The position numbers were made by a program, and so were the translations under genes. Source: an uncultured Candidatus Saccharibacteria bacterium (GTDB lineage Bacteria > Patescibacteriota > Saccharimonadia > Saccharimonadales > Saccharimonadaceae). From it: DNA of 64,000 bases. How positions within the stretch are numbered: the first letter of the stretch is position 1; every line of letters begins with the position of its first letter. Below, in pieces: positions 36,607 through 45,971 of this stretch. The notes under the pieces were generated by a model. That model searched no databases and was not told the origin of the DNA. It saw nothing but the letters and a program-made list of their open reading frames with translations. The stretch covers positions 62,001 through 126,000 of the forward strand of contig CAMPVQ010000001.1 of assembly GCA_946997535.1 (NCBI GenBank), in the 5' to 3' direction.

Positions 36607-38730
36607 TTACTCCTGTGGTATTCCTAACATTGTGAGGCTAAGCCGACCTTTGTCGTCAATCGCCACTAATTTAACGTTAACCTTATCACCTACATTCAAT
36701 ACTTCTGACGGGTCTTTAATTCTTCGGTCAACAATCTTACTGACATGCAGCATGCCGTCAATTCCTGGCAAAATAGTCACAAAAGCGCCAAAATCTTTAA
36801 TTGTTGCTACCGTACCACGATATACATGGCCAACTTCTGGCTCTTCTGTCAGACTACGTACCCAATCCATTGCACGCTGCATAGCTTCGCTATCGTTAGA
36901 TGCAAACGTAATTAAACCGTCCTCGGCAATGTTAACATCCACACCAGTCTCAGTCGTAATTTTATTAATTGTTTCGCCACCTTTACCAATAACTGCACCG
37001 ATTTTATCTGGATTAATCATCAGCTTCTCAATTCGTGGCGCGTATGGCGACAAGCTCTCACGTGGTGCCGGCAAAGTAGCCAACATATTAGCAAGAATTT
37101 CCGCACGAGCCGACTTAGCGCGCATCAAAGCTTCACGCAATATCTCAGTCGTGAGACCGTGCACCTTAATATCCATCTGCAAAGCAGTAACACCTTCGCT
37201 CGTACCAGTACACTTAAAGTCCATATCGCCTGCGAAATCCTCTTGGTCGGCCATATCAGTCAAAATGTAGTGTTGGTCGCCATCAGTCATCAGGCCCATT
37301 GCAACACCTGACACCGGTCGCTTAATTGGCACACCAGCGTCCATCAAAGCCAAACAAGATGAACAAGTTGCCGCCATCGAAGTTGAGCCATTTTGTGACA
37401 TAATCTCTGTTACTGAACGAATCGCATACGGAAATTCCTCTTCACTCGGCAAAACTGGCAATAATGCACGCTCCGCAAGGTAACCGTGACCGATTTCCCG
37501 ACGACCCGGCGTGCCTATTCGCTTAATTTCACCTACCGTATAGCCTGGCGCATTGTAATGATGAATGTAACGACGCGTACCATCAGTGACCTCCATGGTA
37601 TCGACTAACTGCGCAAAGGACAGTGGCGCTAAGGTTACAATATTCATCGCCTGAGTTAAACCGCGCGTAAACAATGACGAACCGTGCACTCGTGGCAAGA
37701 CAGCCACCTCTGAAGTTAGCGGGCGAATCTCCGTCAAAGCACGACCATCTGGGCGTACTCCTTGTTCAACAATATATTTACGGACATCTTTTTTAATCGC
37801 TGTATTAAACGCCTCAAGATATTCTGGCGCCAGCTCAGCCCACTCGTCTTCACTGTGTTCGGCTGCAAAATGCGCCTCAAATTCATCTTTGATTGCCTTG
37901 ACCTTCTCGTTGCGCTGTGGATATGGCATATGGAGATTGTCACCAAGCTTATCGCCTAAATAGGCATCGACTTCAGCTTGAATAGCTTCATCTGGCTTCT
38001 CTAGTTCATACGGCAACTCAGCTGGTGCAACTTTTGCCTTGAGCTCTTCCTGAAGCTGCAAGGCCGGCTGGATATTCTCCTCTGCCCAAGCAAAGGCATC
38101 CACCAAAGTGTCTTCCGACACTTCCTTGGCACCTGCTTCTACCATCATAATGCCATGTTTACCGCCAGCGACAAACAAATCGAGCTTGCCAGCAGCTAGT
38201 TCATCGCGACTCATAAAGGCTTTGAATTCACCATCTTCTGTGAGACCAATACGCAAACCAGCCACCGGACCATCAAATGGGGCACCGGTCAGCATCAAAG
38301 CCGTTGAAGCCGCCAACATCGCAATAGCATCCGGACGGAAATTCGGATCCATCGACAACACAGTCGATACCACTTGACATTCATTTTTATACCCCTTTGG
38401 AAATAGTGGTCGAATTGGGCGGTCGATTAGGCGCCCTACCAGAACAGCCTCGTCCGATGGTTTGCCTTCGCGCTTAATAAAGCGCGAGCTGCTCATTTTA
38501 CCGGCCGCATAATACTTTTCCTCATAGTCAATTGACAATGGGAAGTAGTCTAAATCTTGATTTACCTCGCCCACTTGAGCCAAACCAAGCACCGTGGTAT
38601 CGCCATAACGTACCAACACCGAAGCTTGTGTACGGAAGCAGACCTTATTTACCTCCATTGTTAGTTCTCGCCCAAGCCAGTTGGTCGAGACCTTGATTAA
38701 TTCTTTACCTGTTTGAATGACTTTAGTCAT
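36607..38730 (-). CDS. pnp: Polyribonucleotide nucleotidyltransferase (PNPase)
   Basis: Phosphorolytic 3'-5' exoribonuclease. 707 residues: two RNase PH domains (FYPLSIDYEEKYYAAGKM-type segment; RPDGRALTEIRPL; SNGSTSMAA with catalytic region and MDIKVHGL), KH domain (KIGAVIGKGGETINKI) and S1 domain (GHVYRGTVATIKDFGAFVTILPGIDGMLHVSKI). Start preceded by AAAGGG. It follows rpsO as in most bacteria but has its own promoter and a structured leader (38744-38800). Drives the SDR and plsC genes downstream. Confidence 0.97.
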   Translation of the reverse strand: MTKVIQTGKELIKVSTNWLGRELTMEVNKVCFRTQASVLVRYGDTTVLGLAQVGEVNQDLDYFPLSIDYEEKYYAAGKMSSSRFIKREGKPSDEAVLVGRLIDRPIRPLFPKGYKNECQVVSTVLSMDPNFRPDAIAMLAASTALMLTGAPFDGPVAGLRIGLTEDGEFKAFMSRDELAAGKLDLFVAGGKHGIMMVEAGAKEVSEDTLVDAFAWAEENIQPALQLQEELKAKVAPAELPYELEKPDEAIQAEVDAYLGDKLGDNLHMPYPQRNEKVKAIKDEFEAHFAAEHSEDEWAELAPEYLEAFNTAIKKDVRKYIVEQGVRPDGRALTEIRPLTSEVAVLPRVHGSSLFTRGLTQAMNIVTLAPLSFAQLVDTMEVTDGTRRYIHHYNAPGYTVGEIKRIGTPGRREIGHGYLAERALLPVLPSEEEFPYAIRSVTEIMSQNGSTSMAATCSSCLALMDAGVPIKRPVSGVAMGLMTDGDQHYILTDMADQEDFAGDMDFKCTGTSEGVTALQMDIKVHGLTTEILREALMRAKSARAEILANMLATLPAPRESLSPYAPRIEKLMINPDKIGAVIGKGGETINKITTETGVDVNIAEDGLITFASNDSEAMQRAMDWVRSLTEEPEVGHVYRGTVATIKDFGAFVTILPGIDGMLHVSKIVDRRIKDPSEVLNVGDKVNVKLVAIDDKGRLSLTMLGIPQE

Positions 38731-38743
38731 AGTTTCCCTTTCT

Positions 38744-38800
38744 GTGTCAGTAGCGCAAGCTGACCAGCTAGCTTAACTAAGCAGCTTTCACTGCCGACAC
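38744..38800 (-). promoter_or_regulatory. Structured 5' leader of pnp
   Basis: In the transcript, GTGTCGGCAGTG (38789-38800) can pair with CGCTACTGACAC (38744-38755) over 11 of 12 positions. The enclosed part contains AAGCT/AGCTT and AGCTAGCT sub-hairpins. The stem ends 13 nt before the start codon. A long leader stem before pnp recalls the RNase III/PNPase autoregulation known in E. coli; the parallel is inferred. Confidence 0.55.
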
Positions 38801-38814
38801 TTTATTACACTACC

Positions 38815-38823
38815 ATTATAACA
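38815..38823 (-). promoter_or_regulatory. Extended -10 promoter of pnp
   Basis: TGT-TATAAT on the minus strand (hexamer 38815-38820), placed between the rpsO terminator and the leader stem. The leader is about 78 nt. Confidence 0.65.
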
Positions 38824-38837
38824 GATAAATCATCTTC

Positions 38838-38866
38838 TAAAAACAAAAGACCCCGCGAAAGCGGGG
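38838..38866 (-). terminator. Terminator of rpsO
   Basis: CCCCGC-TTTC-GCGGGG followed by TCTTTTGTTTTT on the minus strand. Confidence 0.9.
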
Positions 38867-38884
38867 TGCTTTATGCTTATGTAA

Positions 38885-39151
38885 TTATTTACGTAGCCCT
38901 AGAGCTTCGATTGTACTCTTATATAGAGCGTAATCATTCTTCTCTAGACCGCGCAACAACTTCTTGCGGCGACCAACTAATTGGATTAAGCCACGACGAG
39001 TCATAAAATCATGCTTATTAGCCTTCATATGCTCAGTCAAGCCATTAATGCGCTTAGTTAGAATTGCCACCTGTGAAGCTGAAGAACCAGTGTCACCATC
39101 GTGCAACTGAGTCAACTTAATAGCAGCTAGCTTTTCCTCTTTAGTAATCAT
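38885..39151 (-). CDS. rpsO: 30S ribosomal protein S15
   Basis: 88 residues, the normal length. MITKEEKLAAIKLTQLHDGDTGSSASQVAILTKRINGLTEHMKANKHDFMTRRGLIQLVGRRKKLL is typical S15 binding the 16S central domain. The start is set at 39151 by homology. Upstream, TTGCAT-N17-TAATAT ends 7 nt before this ATG, so the mRNA is probably leaderless; in-frame ATGs further up (39160, 39187) lie within the promoter. Confidence 0.97.
   Translation of the reverse strand: MITKEEKLAAIKLTQLHDGDTGSSASQVAILTKRINGLTEHMKANKHDFMTRRGLIQLVGRRKKLLRGLEKNDYALYKSTIEALGLRK
39059..39059 (-). other. Placeholder position without a feature
   Basis: Nothing is claimed here; see the rpsO and rpsO promoter entries for the supported annotation. 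Confidence 0.01.
39059..39087 (-). other. No separate feature; internal part of rpsO
   Basis: Checked for an internal promoter or RNA element because the rpsO promoter lies close by at 39059+92; nothing is supported in this stretch, which is ordinary coding sequence of S15. Confidence 0.1.
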
Positions 39152-39158
39152 ATGTCCC

Positions 39159-39187
39159 ATATTACCATAGATTTTAAATCTATGCAA
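39159..39187 (-). promoter_or_regulatory. Promoter of rpsO reaching to the start codon
   Basis: TTGCAT (39182-39187), 17 nt spacer, TAATAT (39159-39164), then 7 nt to the ATG at 39151. Confidence 0.65.
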
Positions 39188-39191
39188 ATAT

Positions 39192-42100
39192 TTAGTGCTT
39201 CGCCGCCTTAGCTAGACTCACCTTAAAGGCAACACTGTTAGCTTTAGCGTCGGTGCTATAGCCATCAACTGGCTGTTCGCTCCAGCTAGTTGCCAAGGTT
39301 TCCTTCTGAATCGCCGCTTGCCATTCCGTAAGAGCCTGCGCTAACTCGCTATCTTTAGTCGTAACATTAAGTGTAATACGGTCATCTACATTAAGGCCTG
39401 CGTCCTTACGCGCCTTTTGCACAACACGAATCACCTCGCGACTTAGTCCTTCGCGCTTCAGCTCTGGGGTTAGTTCCTTACTAATTTCCACCCAAGCCTG
39501 ACGTGAATCTGGGTCGTCTATCTTAACTGGCACAGCGCAAGCATCGCTAGTGTAATCACGCAAATCCTCAATCCAATTAATACGCTTTACATTCAGCTCA
39601 TCGCGCATAATCTGCTCATAATACAAATCCAAACGCTTACCTGAGTAACTAGCGAAAGCTAATGGCTGACGAATCTTCACCTGAACTTCACTCGTTGTAT
39701 CATTTTTACGCATTCTTAGCGCCAAGCACTGATTAATTAAATTACGCGTGCGCGCCATATCCGCCAGCACCTTATCATCTACTGGGTTATTGTGTGGCCA
39801 ATCTAGCAAATGCACAGACTCACCGCCAGTAAGCTTCTGATATAATTCATCTGCCAAGAATGGCACAAATGGCGCCAATACCATACTGAGCCGCACCAAG
39901 ACATAGTGGATTGTTTGGTAAGCCTGATTCTTATCAGTATCATCCTCACTCTTCCAGAAGCGACGGCGCGAACGACGCACATACCAGTTCGAGGCATCAT
40001 CAAGGAATGGCATCACCGCGCTCAATGCGTCTGGTATGTTATAACCATTCATAAACTCCTCAATATGAGCGCTCAATTCATGCACACGCGACACAATCCA
40101 ACGGTCAAGTGGATTCTGCAAAGCAGCTAAATCAATTTCTGGCACCGCGCCACCGTTATACTCCCAGCCATCAACTGAAGCGTAAGTCGTAAAGAAATCG
40201 TACATATTCCAAACCATAGCCAACTTGCGCGCTACATCCGAGACATCCTTATCAAGCAAGGCAAAATCTTCGCCGTTTAATAGCGGTGAACTCAAGAGTA
40301 AGAAACGTAATGAATCTGCGCTATACTGGTCCATCAACACGTTAGGGTCGGTATAATTACCGAGACTCTTACTCATCTTGCGTCCATCGTTACCGGCCAC
40401 AACACCGGTGGTAATGACATTCTTGTAAGCGTTTTTATGGTCACTCTGCTGGCGTTCCTTACCGAACGCACCAATTTCCGCCAATGTAGTGTTGACTACG
40501 TGAACATAGTAGAACCACGCGCGCACCTGACCAATATATTCAACGATAAAATCGGCCGGATAATTGCGCTCAAATTTGTCTTTATTCTCAAATGGATAGT
40601 GTAGCTGAGCAAATGGCATCGAACCAGATTCAAACCAGCAGTCTAACACCTTGTCAATACGAGTAAACACTTCACCGTCATGCATTCCGTAGGCCTGACG
40701 CGTTTTTTCATCCAACTTATCAGCATAAATCCTTATCTGATCAATCCACGGGCGGTGATAATCCTTCAGACGCTTACCACTAAGATTGTATAGCTCATCA
40801 TATGAGCCAACCACAATCACGGTACCTTGGTCACCCTTCCAAACTGGCATAGCCGAGGCCCAGAAACGGTCGCGACTCAGGTTCCAATCTGGTGCCTGTT
40901 CGATATTCTTCATAAAACGGCCGTGCTTGAGGTGAGCAGGGAACCAATTGATGTTCTCATTCTGCTCAAACAAAACCGGCTTTGAACCTTGCACGTCAAA
41001 GAACCATGACGGTATCGCGCGATACATAATACGCTGCTTTGAACGCGGGTTAAACGGGTATTCGTGCTGAATGTAGCGAATCTGCCAAATTACGCCCTTC
41101 TCAGCTAAATCTTTGGCCACAAATTTATTGTTCGACCAGACTTCCCGACCTTTATAATTGGTATCCATGTAATAGCCGTTGTCGTCAATCACATGGAAGG
41201 CTTTAATGCCCAGACCCTGCGCTAATTTAAAGTCGTCTTCACCGTAAGCCGGCGCAATATGCACGATACCAGTACCTGAGTCGGACGAGACAAAGTCGGC
41301 AGCGTAAATCTGGTGCACCTTCGGGTCATCCGGCCAAGTCGAACCAGTGTCAAGTGGCTGATACTTCAAACCAACTAGCTTATCGCCCGTGAATTCCTGT
41401 GCCACGGTATAAGCAAGTGGCTGGTGCTTTTCATCTTGGAAAGTTTGTTCTAGACAAGACTTCGCCACTACAAAATGCTCATCGCCACAGTTAACTAAAC
41501 AATAAGTCATCTCCGGGTTAACTGCCAGCATTAGGTTGGCTGGTAAGGTCCATGGCGTAGTAGTCCATGCTAGAATCGCTGTATCATCTGGCAATCCTGC
41601 CTTACTAGCTTCGCCAGCACGCAATTTAAATCGTACAAAGGCACTCGGGTCGGTTACCGTCTGATAGGCGTCGTTGTCCATCGTCACCTCAGCCTTCGAA
41701 ACTGGAGTAGCAAAGCGTGTATCATACATTAATACCTTTTCGCCCTCGTAAATCTTGCCGGCCTGATAAAGCTGTTTAAATGCCCACCACACGCTCTCCA
41801 TGTAATCATGGTTCATCGTGCGGTATGCGCCCTTAAAGTCTACCCAACGACCAACACGGTCAATCACGCCTTCCCAAGTTTCACTATTGGCAATCATTGA
41901 ATCGCGTGCTGTCTCAATATACTTCTCTAACGTAATAGTTGGCAACGTATTCCCATCGCGGTCAAGTGGTGGTTTTTGATTTGGATCGGCAATAATTTGC
42001 CGTCGGTCAGTAATACCCAACTGCTTTTCTACAAAATTCTCCGCTGGCAGACCATGACAATCCCAGCCCCAACGACGCTCAACGCGTTTACCTTGCATTG

Positions 42101-42317
42101 TCCAGTAACGCGGCACAGCATCCTTAATAATCGAACTCAGCAACGTACCATGATGTGGCACACCTGTAATAAATGGTGGGCCATCATAAAATACATATGA
42201 GTTCGCCGGATCTCGTAGCTCAACGGACTTATGAAATGTGTCGTTGCGCTTCCACTGCTCAACTAGAGCCTTTTCGTATTCATGCGCGCGGCGCCGCATA
42301 CCGGATTTAAATTTCAT
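39192..42317 (-). CDS. ileS: Isoleucyl-tRNA synthetase, type 2 / eukaryotic-like, altered HIGH motif
   Basis: Class I synthetase, 1041 residues. YDGPPFITGVPHHGTLL carries the HIGH position as H55-H-G-T58, so the last His is Thr. RRWGWDCHGLPAE follows, then the editing domain (about 190-390), KMSKS intact in GRKMSKSLGNYTDP, and the anticodon-binding domain. The C-terminus (VKIRQPLAFASY ... LTPELKREGLSREVIRVVQKARKDAGL) is the form found in eukaryotic-type IleRS, and the zinc-binding tail of the E. coli type is absent. The start is set at the ATG 42317: TGC-TATAAT (42324-42329) ends 6 nt before it; the frame extends to 42347 but through the -10 box. Confidence 0.95.
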   Translation of the reverse strand: MKFKSGMRRRAHEYEKALVEQWKRNDTFHKSVELRDPANSYVFYDGPPFITGVPHHGTLLSSIIKDAVPRYWTMQGKRVERRWGWDCHGLPAENFVEKQLGITDRRQIIADPNQKPPLDRDGNTLPTITLEKYIETARDSMIANSETWEGVIDRVGRWVDFKGAYRTMNHDYMESVWWAFKQLYQAGKIYEGEKVLMYDTRFATPVSKAEVTMDNDAYQTVTDPSAFVRFKLRAGEASKAGLPDDTAILAWTTTPWTLPANLMLAVNPEMTYCLVNCGDEHFVVAKSCLEQTFQDEKHQPLAYTVAQEFTGDKLVGLKYQPLDTGSTWPDDPKVHQIYAADFVSSDSGTGIVHIAPAYGEDDFKLAQGLGIKAFHVIDDNGYYMDTNYKGREVWSNNKFVAKDLAEKGVIWQIRYIQHEYPFNPRSKQRIMYRAIPSWFFDVQGSKPVLFEQNENINWFPAHLKHGRFMKNIEQAPDWNLSRDRFWASAMPVWKGDQGTVIVVGSYDELYNLSGKRLKDYHRPWIDQIRIYADKLDEKTRQAYGMHDGEVFTRIDKVLDCWFESGSMPFAQLHYPFENKDKFERNYPADFIVEYIGQVRAWFYYVHVVNTTLAEIGAFGKERQQSDHKNAYKNVITTGVVAGNDGRKMSKSLGNYTDPNVLMDQYSADSLRFLLLSSPLLNGEDFALLDKDVSDVARKLAMVWNMYDFFTTYASVDGWEYNGGAVPEIDLAALQNPLDRWIVSRVHELSAHIEEFMNGYNIPDALSAVMPFLDDASNWYVRRSRRRFWKSEDDTDKNQAYQTIHYVLVRLSMVLAPFVPFLADELYQKLTGGESVHLLDWPHNNPVDDKVLADMARTRNLINQCLALRMRKNDTTSEVQVKIRQPLAFASYSGKRLDLYYEQIMRDELNVKRINWIEDLRDYTSDACAVPVKIDDPDSRQAWVEISKELTPELKREGLSREVIRVVQKARKDAGLNVDDRITLNVTTKDSELAQALTEWQAAIQKETLATSWSEQPVDGYSTDAKANSVAFKVSLAKAAKH

Positions 42318-42356
42318 ATCACAATTATAGCACAGCAAACGCGCCACTAAACCAAA

Positions 42357-43445
42357 TTAACTAATTTCGCGCAACTCTTGCAGCAACTCTTTTTGCTTGC
42401 GTGATAAATGTGTTGGCGTAACAACATTAATGGTGACAATTTGCGGTCCACGCGTCTTACCGCCGCGATGCGGCACACCATGACCAGATAGCTTAAAATC
42501 AGTACCTGACTGCGTGCCAGCTGGCACTTTCATCATCAACGGACCATCAATCGTTTCTACCCCAATATCGCACCCCAAGGCAGCATCCGCCATCGAAACC
42601 GATTCCTCGCTCAATATTAGCTCGCCTTCGCGCGTAAACTTCTTATGCGGTTTAACATGAATATCAATGTACAAATCTCCATGTGGCGCATTAAATGCTG
42701 CCTCGCCACGGCCGCGTACGCAAATCGTTGAGCCTTCATCAACGCCAGCCGGTATCTTCACTTCCAAACTATTCTTCTGGCGTATTACGCCCTTACCAGC
42801 ACAAGCCGAACACGGTCGTTCCGGACACTCGCCGCGACCGTCACAATGACTACATGGCACCGCTTGCTGCATCACGCCAATAAACGACTTAATTGTCCGC
42901 ACTTCTTGGCCTGAACCGTGACAGTACTCGCATTGCACCAACTTCGAGCCTGGCGCTACTGCCGTACCGTGACAAACTGGGCAATCGTCTAAAATGTTTA
43001 GCTCTATCGTCTTTTCTGTGCCAAACACGGCTTCTTCGAATGTCAACGTTATGGACGCGCTAACATCACGACCGCGATATGACTGACGCGACTGTCCACC
43101 TCCACCAAACATTGAACCAAACAAGTCGTTTAGGTCAGTAAAATCACCTCCGCCAAAGTCAAAGTGAACATTTTGCCCACTAAATCCTTGGAATGGATTA
43201 CCACCGCTAGCACCACCATTGACGCCAGCATGACCAAACTGATCATACCGTTGGCGCTTGGCGTCATCCTTCAATACCTCATAGGCCTCGTTTGCTTCCT
43301 TAAATTTCGCCTCCGCCTCCTTGTCGCCAGGGTTGCGGTCTGGGTGATATTTAATTGCTAATTTACGAAACGCCTTTTTAATTTCATCAGCAGAGGCTGA
43401 TTTGCTCACACCTAATACATCATAATAATCTCGTTTTTCAGCCAT
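42357..43445 (-). CDS. dnaJ: Chaperone protein DnaJ
   Basis: Hsp40 partner of DnaK. 362 residues: J domain with HPD at 34-36, Gly/Phe-rich linker (70-120), four CxxCxGxG zinc repeats ([32 protein letters not shown]), C-terminal substrate domains. All eight zinc cysteines are present. GGAGG lies 5 nt before the ATG, and TATAAT lies immediately before GGAGG, so there is both a read-through start from dnaK and a possible internal promoter. Confidence 0.97.
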   Translation of the reverse strand: MAEKRDYYDVLGVSKSASADEIKKAFRKLAIKYHPDRNPGDKEAEAKFKEANEAYEVLKDDAKRQRYDQFGHAGVNGGASGGNPFQGFSGQNVHFDFGGGDFTDLNDLFGSMFGGGGQSRQSYRGRDVSASITLTFEEAVFGTEKTIELNILDDCPVCHGTAVAPGSKLVQCEYCHGSGQEVRTIKSFIGVMQQAVPCSHCDGRGECPERPCSACAGKGVIRQKNSLEVKIPAGVDEGSTICVRGRGEAAFNAPHGDLYIDIHVKPHKKFTREGELILSEESVSMADAALGCDIGVETIDGPLMMKVPAGTQSGTDFKLSGHGVPHRGGKTRGPQIVTINVVTPTHLSRKQKELLQELREIS

Positions 43446-43461
43446 ATGCCTCCATTATATA

Positions 43462-43495
43462 CAATTAGCACCCTAATCGACTAGGGCGCTAATTG
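43462..43495 (-). promoter_or_regulatory. Stem-loop between dnaK and dnaJ
   Basis: CAATTAGCGCCCTA / TAGGGTGCTAATTG forms a 14-bp stem with one G-T pair and a 6-nt loop. It lacks a T-run, so it is not a classical terminator. It is followed at once by TATAAT and the dnaJ Shine-Dalgarno sequence. Probably an mRNA processing or attenuation site. Confidence 0.6.
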
Positions 43496-43504
43496 CAGTT
43501 TTAA

Positions 43505-45376
43505 CTATTTCTTATCGACGACTTCGCCTTCTACTGGGCCATCGTCTTTCTTATCATTCTTGCTTGCCTCTTGTGCAGCTTGCTGATACAGCTTAGCGCC
43601 AACCTTCTGAATCGCTTCCGACAAAGTCTTCTGAGCTGACTCTAGTTCACTCTTATCTTCTGACTTGAGATGCCCCTCAGCTTCCTTAACAGCAGCTTCG
43701 ACTACCTTCTTGTCGTCTTCAGAAATTTTGTCCTTAAATTCATCTGGCATCTTCTTTGCCTGATAAATCGTATTCTCTAGCTGGTTACGGGCATCAATTG
43801 CTTCACGCTTTTCCTTATCTTCCGAGGCATGCGCTTCAGCTTCAGCCTGTGCTTTAGCAATATCTTCCTTCGATAGATTACCACTGTTTTGAATCGTAAT
43901 CGATTGTTCCTTACCGGTACCCTTATCCTTAGCAGTGACATTTAAAATGCCGTTAGCATCGATATTAAAGGTAACTTCAATCTGCGGAATGCCACGTGGC
44001 GCTGGCGCAATACCATCCAGAATAAAGCGACCAAGCGACTTATTATCCGCAGCAAACTCACGTTCACCTTGCAAAACATTGATTTCTACCTGAGGTTGGT
44101 TATCTGATGCGGTTGAAAAGACCTGCGACTTGCTAGTCGGAATAGTTGAGTTACGGTCAATTAACTTAGTTGACACGCCGCCCATCGTTTCGATACCAAG
44201 GCTCAATGGAGTAACATCAAGCAGTAAGACATCCTTCACATCGCCAGCAAGCACGCCACCCTGAATTGCAGCACCGTCAGCAACAACTTCGTCCGGGTTT
44301 ACACCAGCCATTGGTTCCTTGCCAAAGATTTCCTTTGCCTTCTCAATCACTGCTGGCATACGAGTCATACCACCAACCAAGACAACGTGACCAAGTTCAC
44401 TTGGTTTAACGCCAGCGTCATCCATTGCCTTACGGCACGGAACTGCCAAGCGATCAAGCAAATCAGCGCACAATTCCTCAAGTTTAGCACGCGTCAATGC
44501 AGTCTCAAAGTGCTTTGGGCCTGAGGCGTCAGCCGTAATAAATGGTAGACTTACATCATATTCCGTAGTAGTACTAAGTTCCTTCTTTGCCTTTTCGGCC
44601 TCGTCCTTCAAGCGTTGCATAGCAGCCTTGTCGGATGACAAGTCAATGCCAGTCTCATTCTTAAATTCATCAATAAAGTGACGAACAATCCGGTTATCGA
44701 AGTCCTCACCACCAAGGTGGGTATCGCCATTCGTAGACTTAACTTCAAACACGCCGTCACCAAGTTCCAAGATAGATACATCGAACGTGCCACCACCAAG
44801 GTCAAACACTACAATTTTTTCATCAGCATTCTTCTCTAGCCCATAGGCCAAAGCAGCAGCAGTCGGTTCGTTAACAATACGCTTCACCTCAAGGCCAGCA
44901 ATTTTACCAGCATCCTTAGTTGCTTGGCGCTGCGAATCATCAAAGTAAGCTGGCACCGTAATAACGGCTTCTGTCACTGGATGACCCAAGTAACTTTCCG
45001 CATCAGCCTTGATTTTAGCTAGCACCATTGCGCTAATTTCCTCTGGGCTATACACCTTGCCATTAATTTCAACCGCAGCATTGCCCTTGTTATTGACAAT
45101 CTTATATGGCATTACGCCCAAGTCCTTCTGGACTTCCTTGTCAGTGAAGCGGCGACCCATTAAACGCTTAATAGCGTAAATAGTATTCTCAGCATTTACT
45201 ACACGCTGACGCTGCGCCACCTGACCAACTAGGCGTTCACCCTTCTTGTTAATCGCTACCACCGATGGGGTAGTGCGATTACCTTCTTTATTAGCAATAA
45301 TTTCTGGTTTACCAGCTAGCAAATACGCTACTGCGCTGTTAGTTGTACCAAGATCAATTCCAATTATCGTACCCAT
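43505..45376 (-). CDS. dnaK: Chaperone protein DnaK (Hsp70)
   Basis: 623 residues: ATPase domain ([40 protein letters not shown]), linker [13 protein letters not shown], substrate domain, helical lid and acidic tail ending EGEVVDKK. Strong Shine-Dalgarno AAGGAAAGGAG. The leader of about 60 nt contains a TGGCAGT/ACTGCCA hairpin. Under a CIRCE operator (45448-45474) with the -35 box in the operator loop, so repressed by HrcA. Confidence 0.98.
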   Translation of the reverse strand: MGTIIGIDLGTTNSAVAYLLAGKPEIIANKEGNRTTPSVVAINKKGERLVGQVAQRQRVVNAENTIYAIKRLMGRRFTDKEVQKDLGVMPYKIVNNKGNAAVEINGKVYSPEEISAMVLAKIKADAESYLGHPVTEAVITVPAYFDDSQRQATKDAGKIAGLEVKRIVNEPTAAALAYGLEKNADEKIVVFDLGGGTFDVSILELGDGVFEVKSTNGDTHLGGEDFDNRIVRHFIDEFKNETGIDLSSDKAAMQRLKDEAEKAKKELSTTTEYDVSLPFITADASGPKHFETALTRAKLEELCADLLDRLAVPCRKAMDDAGVKPSELGHVVLVGGMTRMPAVIEKAKEIFGKEPMAGVNPDEVVADGAAIQGGVLAGDVKDVLLLDVTPLSLGIETMGGVSTKLIDRNSTIPTSKSQVFSTASDNQPQVEINVLQGEREFAADNKSLGRFILDGIAPAPRGIPQIEVTFNIDANGILNVTAKDKGTGKEQSITIQNSGNLSKEDIAKAQAEAEAHASEDKEKREAIDARNQLENTIYQAKKMPDEFKDKISEDDKKVVEAAVKEAEGHLKSEDKSELESAQKTLSEAIQKVGAKLYQQAAQEASKNDKKDDGPVEGEVVDKK

Positions 45377-45436
45377 ATGCTCCTTTCCTTAGAACAATAC
45401 CCTGGCAGTCAGCTTATCCAACTGCCAACTATCTCT

Positions 45437-45465
45437 AGTGTAGTACGTTGGCACTCGTATGTCAA
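45437..45465 (-). promoter_or_regulatory. Promoter of dnaK
   Basis: TTGACA (45460-45465), 17 nt, TACACT (45437-45442). The -35 box is inside the CIRCE spacer. Confidence 0.85.
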
Positions 45466-45474
45466 GAGTGCCAA
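45448..45474. promoter_or_regulatory. CIRCE operator upstream of dnaK-dnaJ
   Basis: Perfect inverted repeat TTGGCACTC-N9-GAGTGCCAA; consensus is TTAGCACTC-N9-GAGTGCTAA. Binding site for HrcA. Confidence 0.95.
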
Positions 45475-45494
45475 TTGTAGTAATATAGTCAACA

Positions 45495-45971
45495 CTATTT
45501 ACGCGTCACGCTCACCATAGCCGGACGTAAAACTTGCCCATGATAGAGGTAGCCCGTACGAAGTACCGCCTTCACTACCTCAGTATCGCCTTCTGACTCA
45601 TCGAACTGAATTGCGTTATGCTGGTTGTGGTCAAATAAATCACCTGATTTCACTGTTATCGGTTCTACCCCAAGTTCACCCAAAGACTTTAACAGTTTAG
45701 CGCGCATCGCAGCCACACCCTTTACCCACTCATTTTCCGCTAAATCAGCCGGCACCTGTGCTGTCGCACTATCAATAATATCAATCGTCGGCAATAGTTT
45801 ACCTAGTATATGCTCTGCTGACCGCAATTGCGCCGCCGCAATATCCTGCTCGGTATGCTTACGATAATTCTCAAAATCAGCCCGCGTCCGTTGCAAATCA
45901 TTGGTCAACTCGGCTATTTTTGCCGATTGCTCCGACTGCTTGGTATCATTATGCTTATCATCTTGCTTCAT
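45495..45971 (-). CDS. grpE: Nucleotide exchange factor GrpE
   Basis: 158 residues: N-terminal long coiled coil (LTNDLQRTRADFENYRKHTEQDIAAAQ) and C-terminal beta wing (GVEPITVKSGDLFDHNQHNAIQFDESEGDTEVVKAVLRTGYLYHGQVLRPAMVSV). The ATG at 45971 has GGGAGG 7 nt upstream and overlaps the hrcA stop by 14 nt; the longer frame to 45992 has no such signal. Confidence 0.96.
   Translation of the reverse strand: MKQDDKHNDTKQSEQSAKIAELTNDLQRTRADFENYRKHTEQDIAAAQLRSAEHILGKLLPTIDIIDSATAQVPADLAENEWVKGVAAMRAKLLKSLGELGVEPITVKSGDLFDHNQHNAIQFDESEGDTEVVKAVLRTGYLYHGQVLRPAMVSVTRK

Noticed and set aside
39059..39087. Additional element inside rpsO
   Set aside because: Two very low-confidence feature entries at this position carry no claim; the stretch is plain S15 coding sequence and should be ignored.
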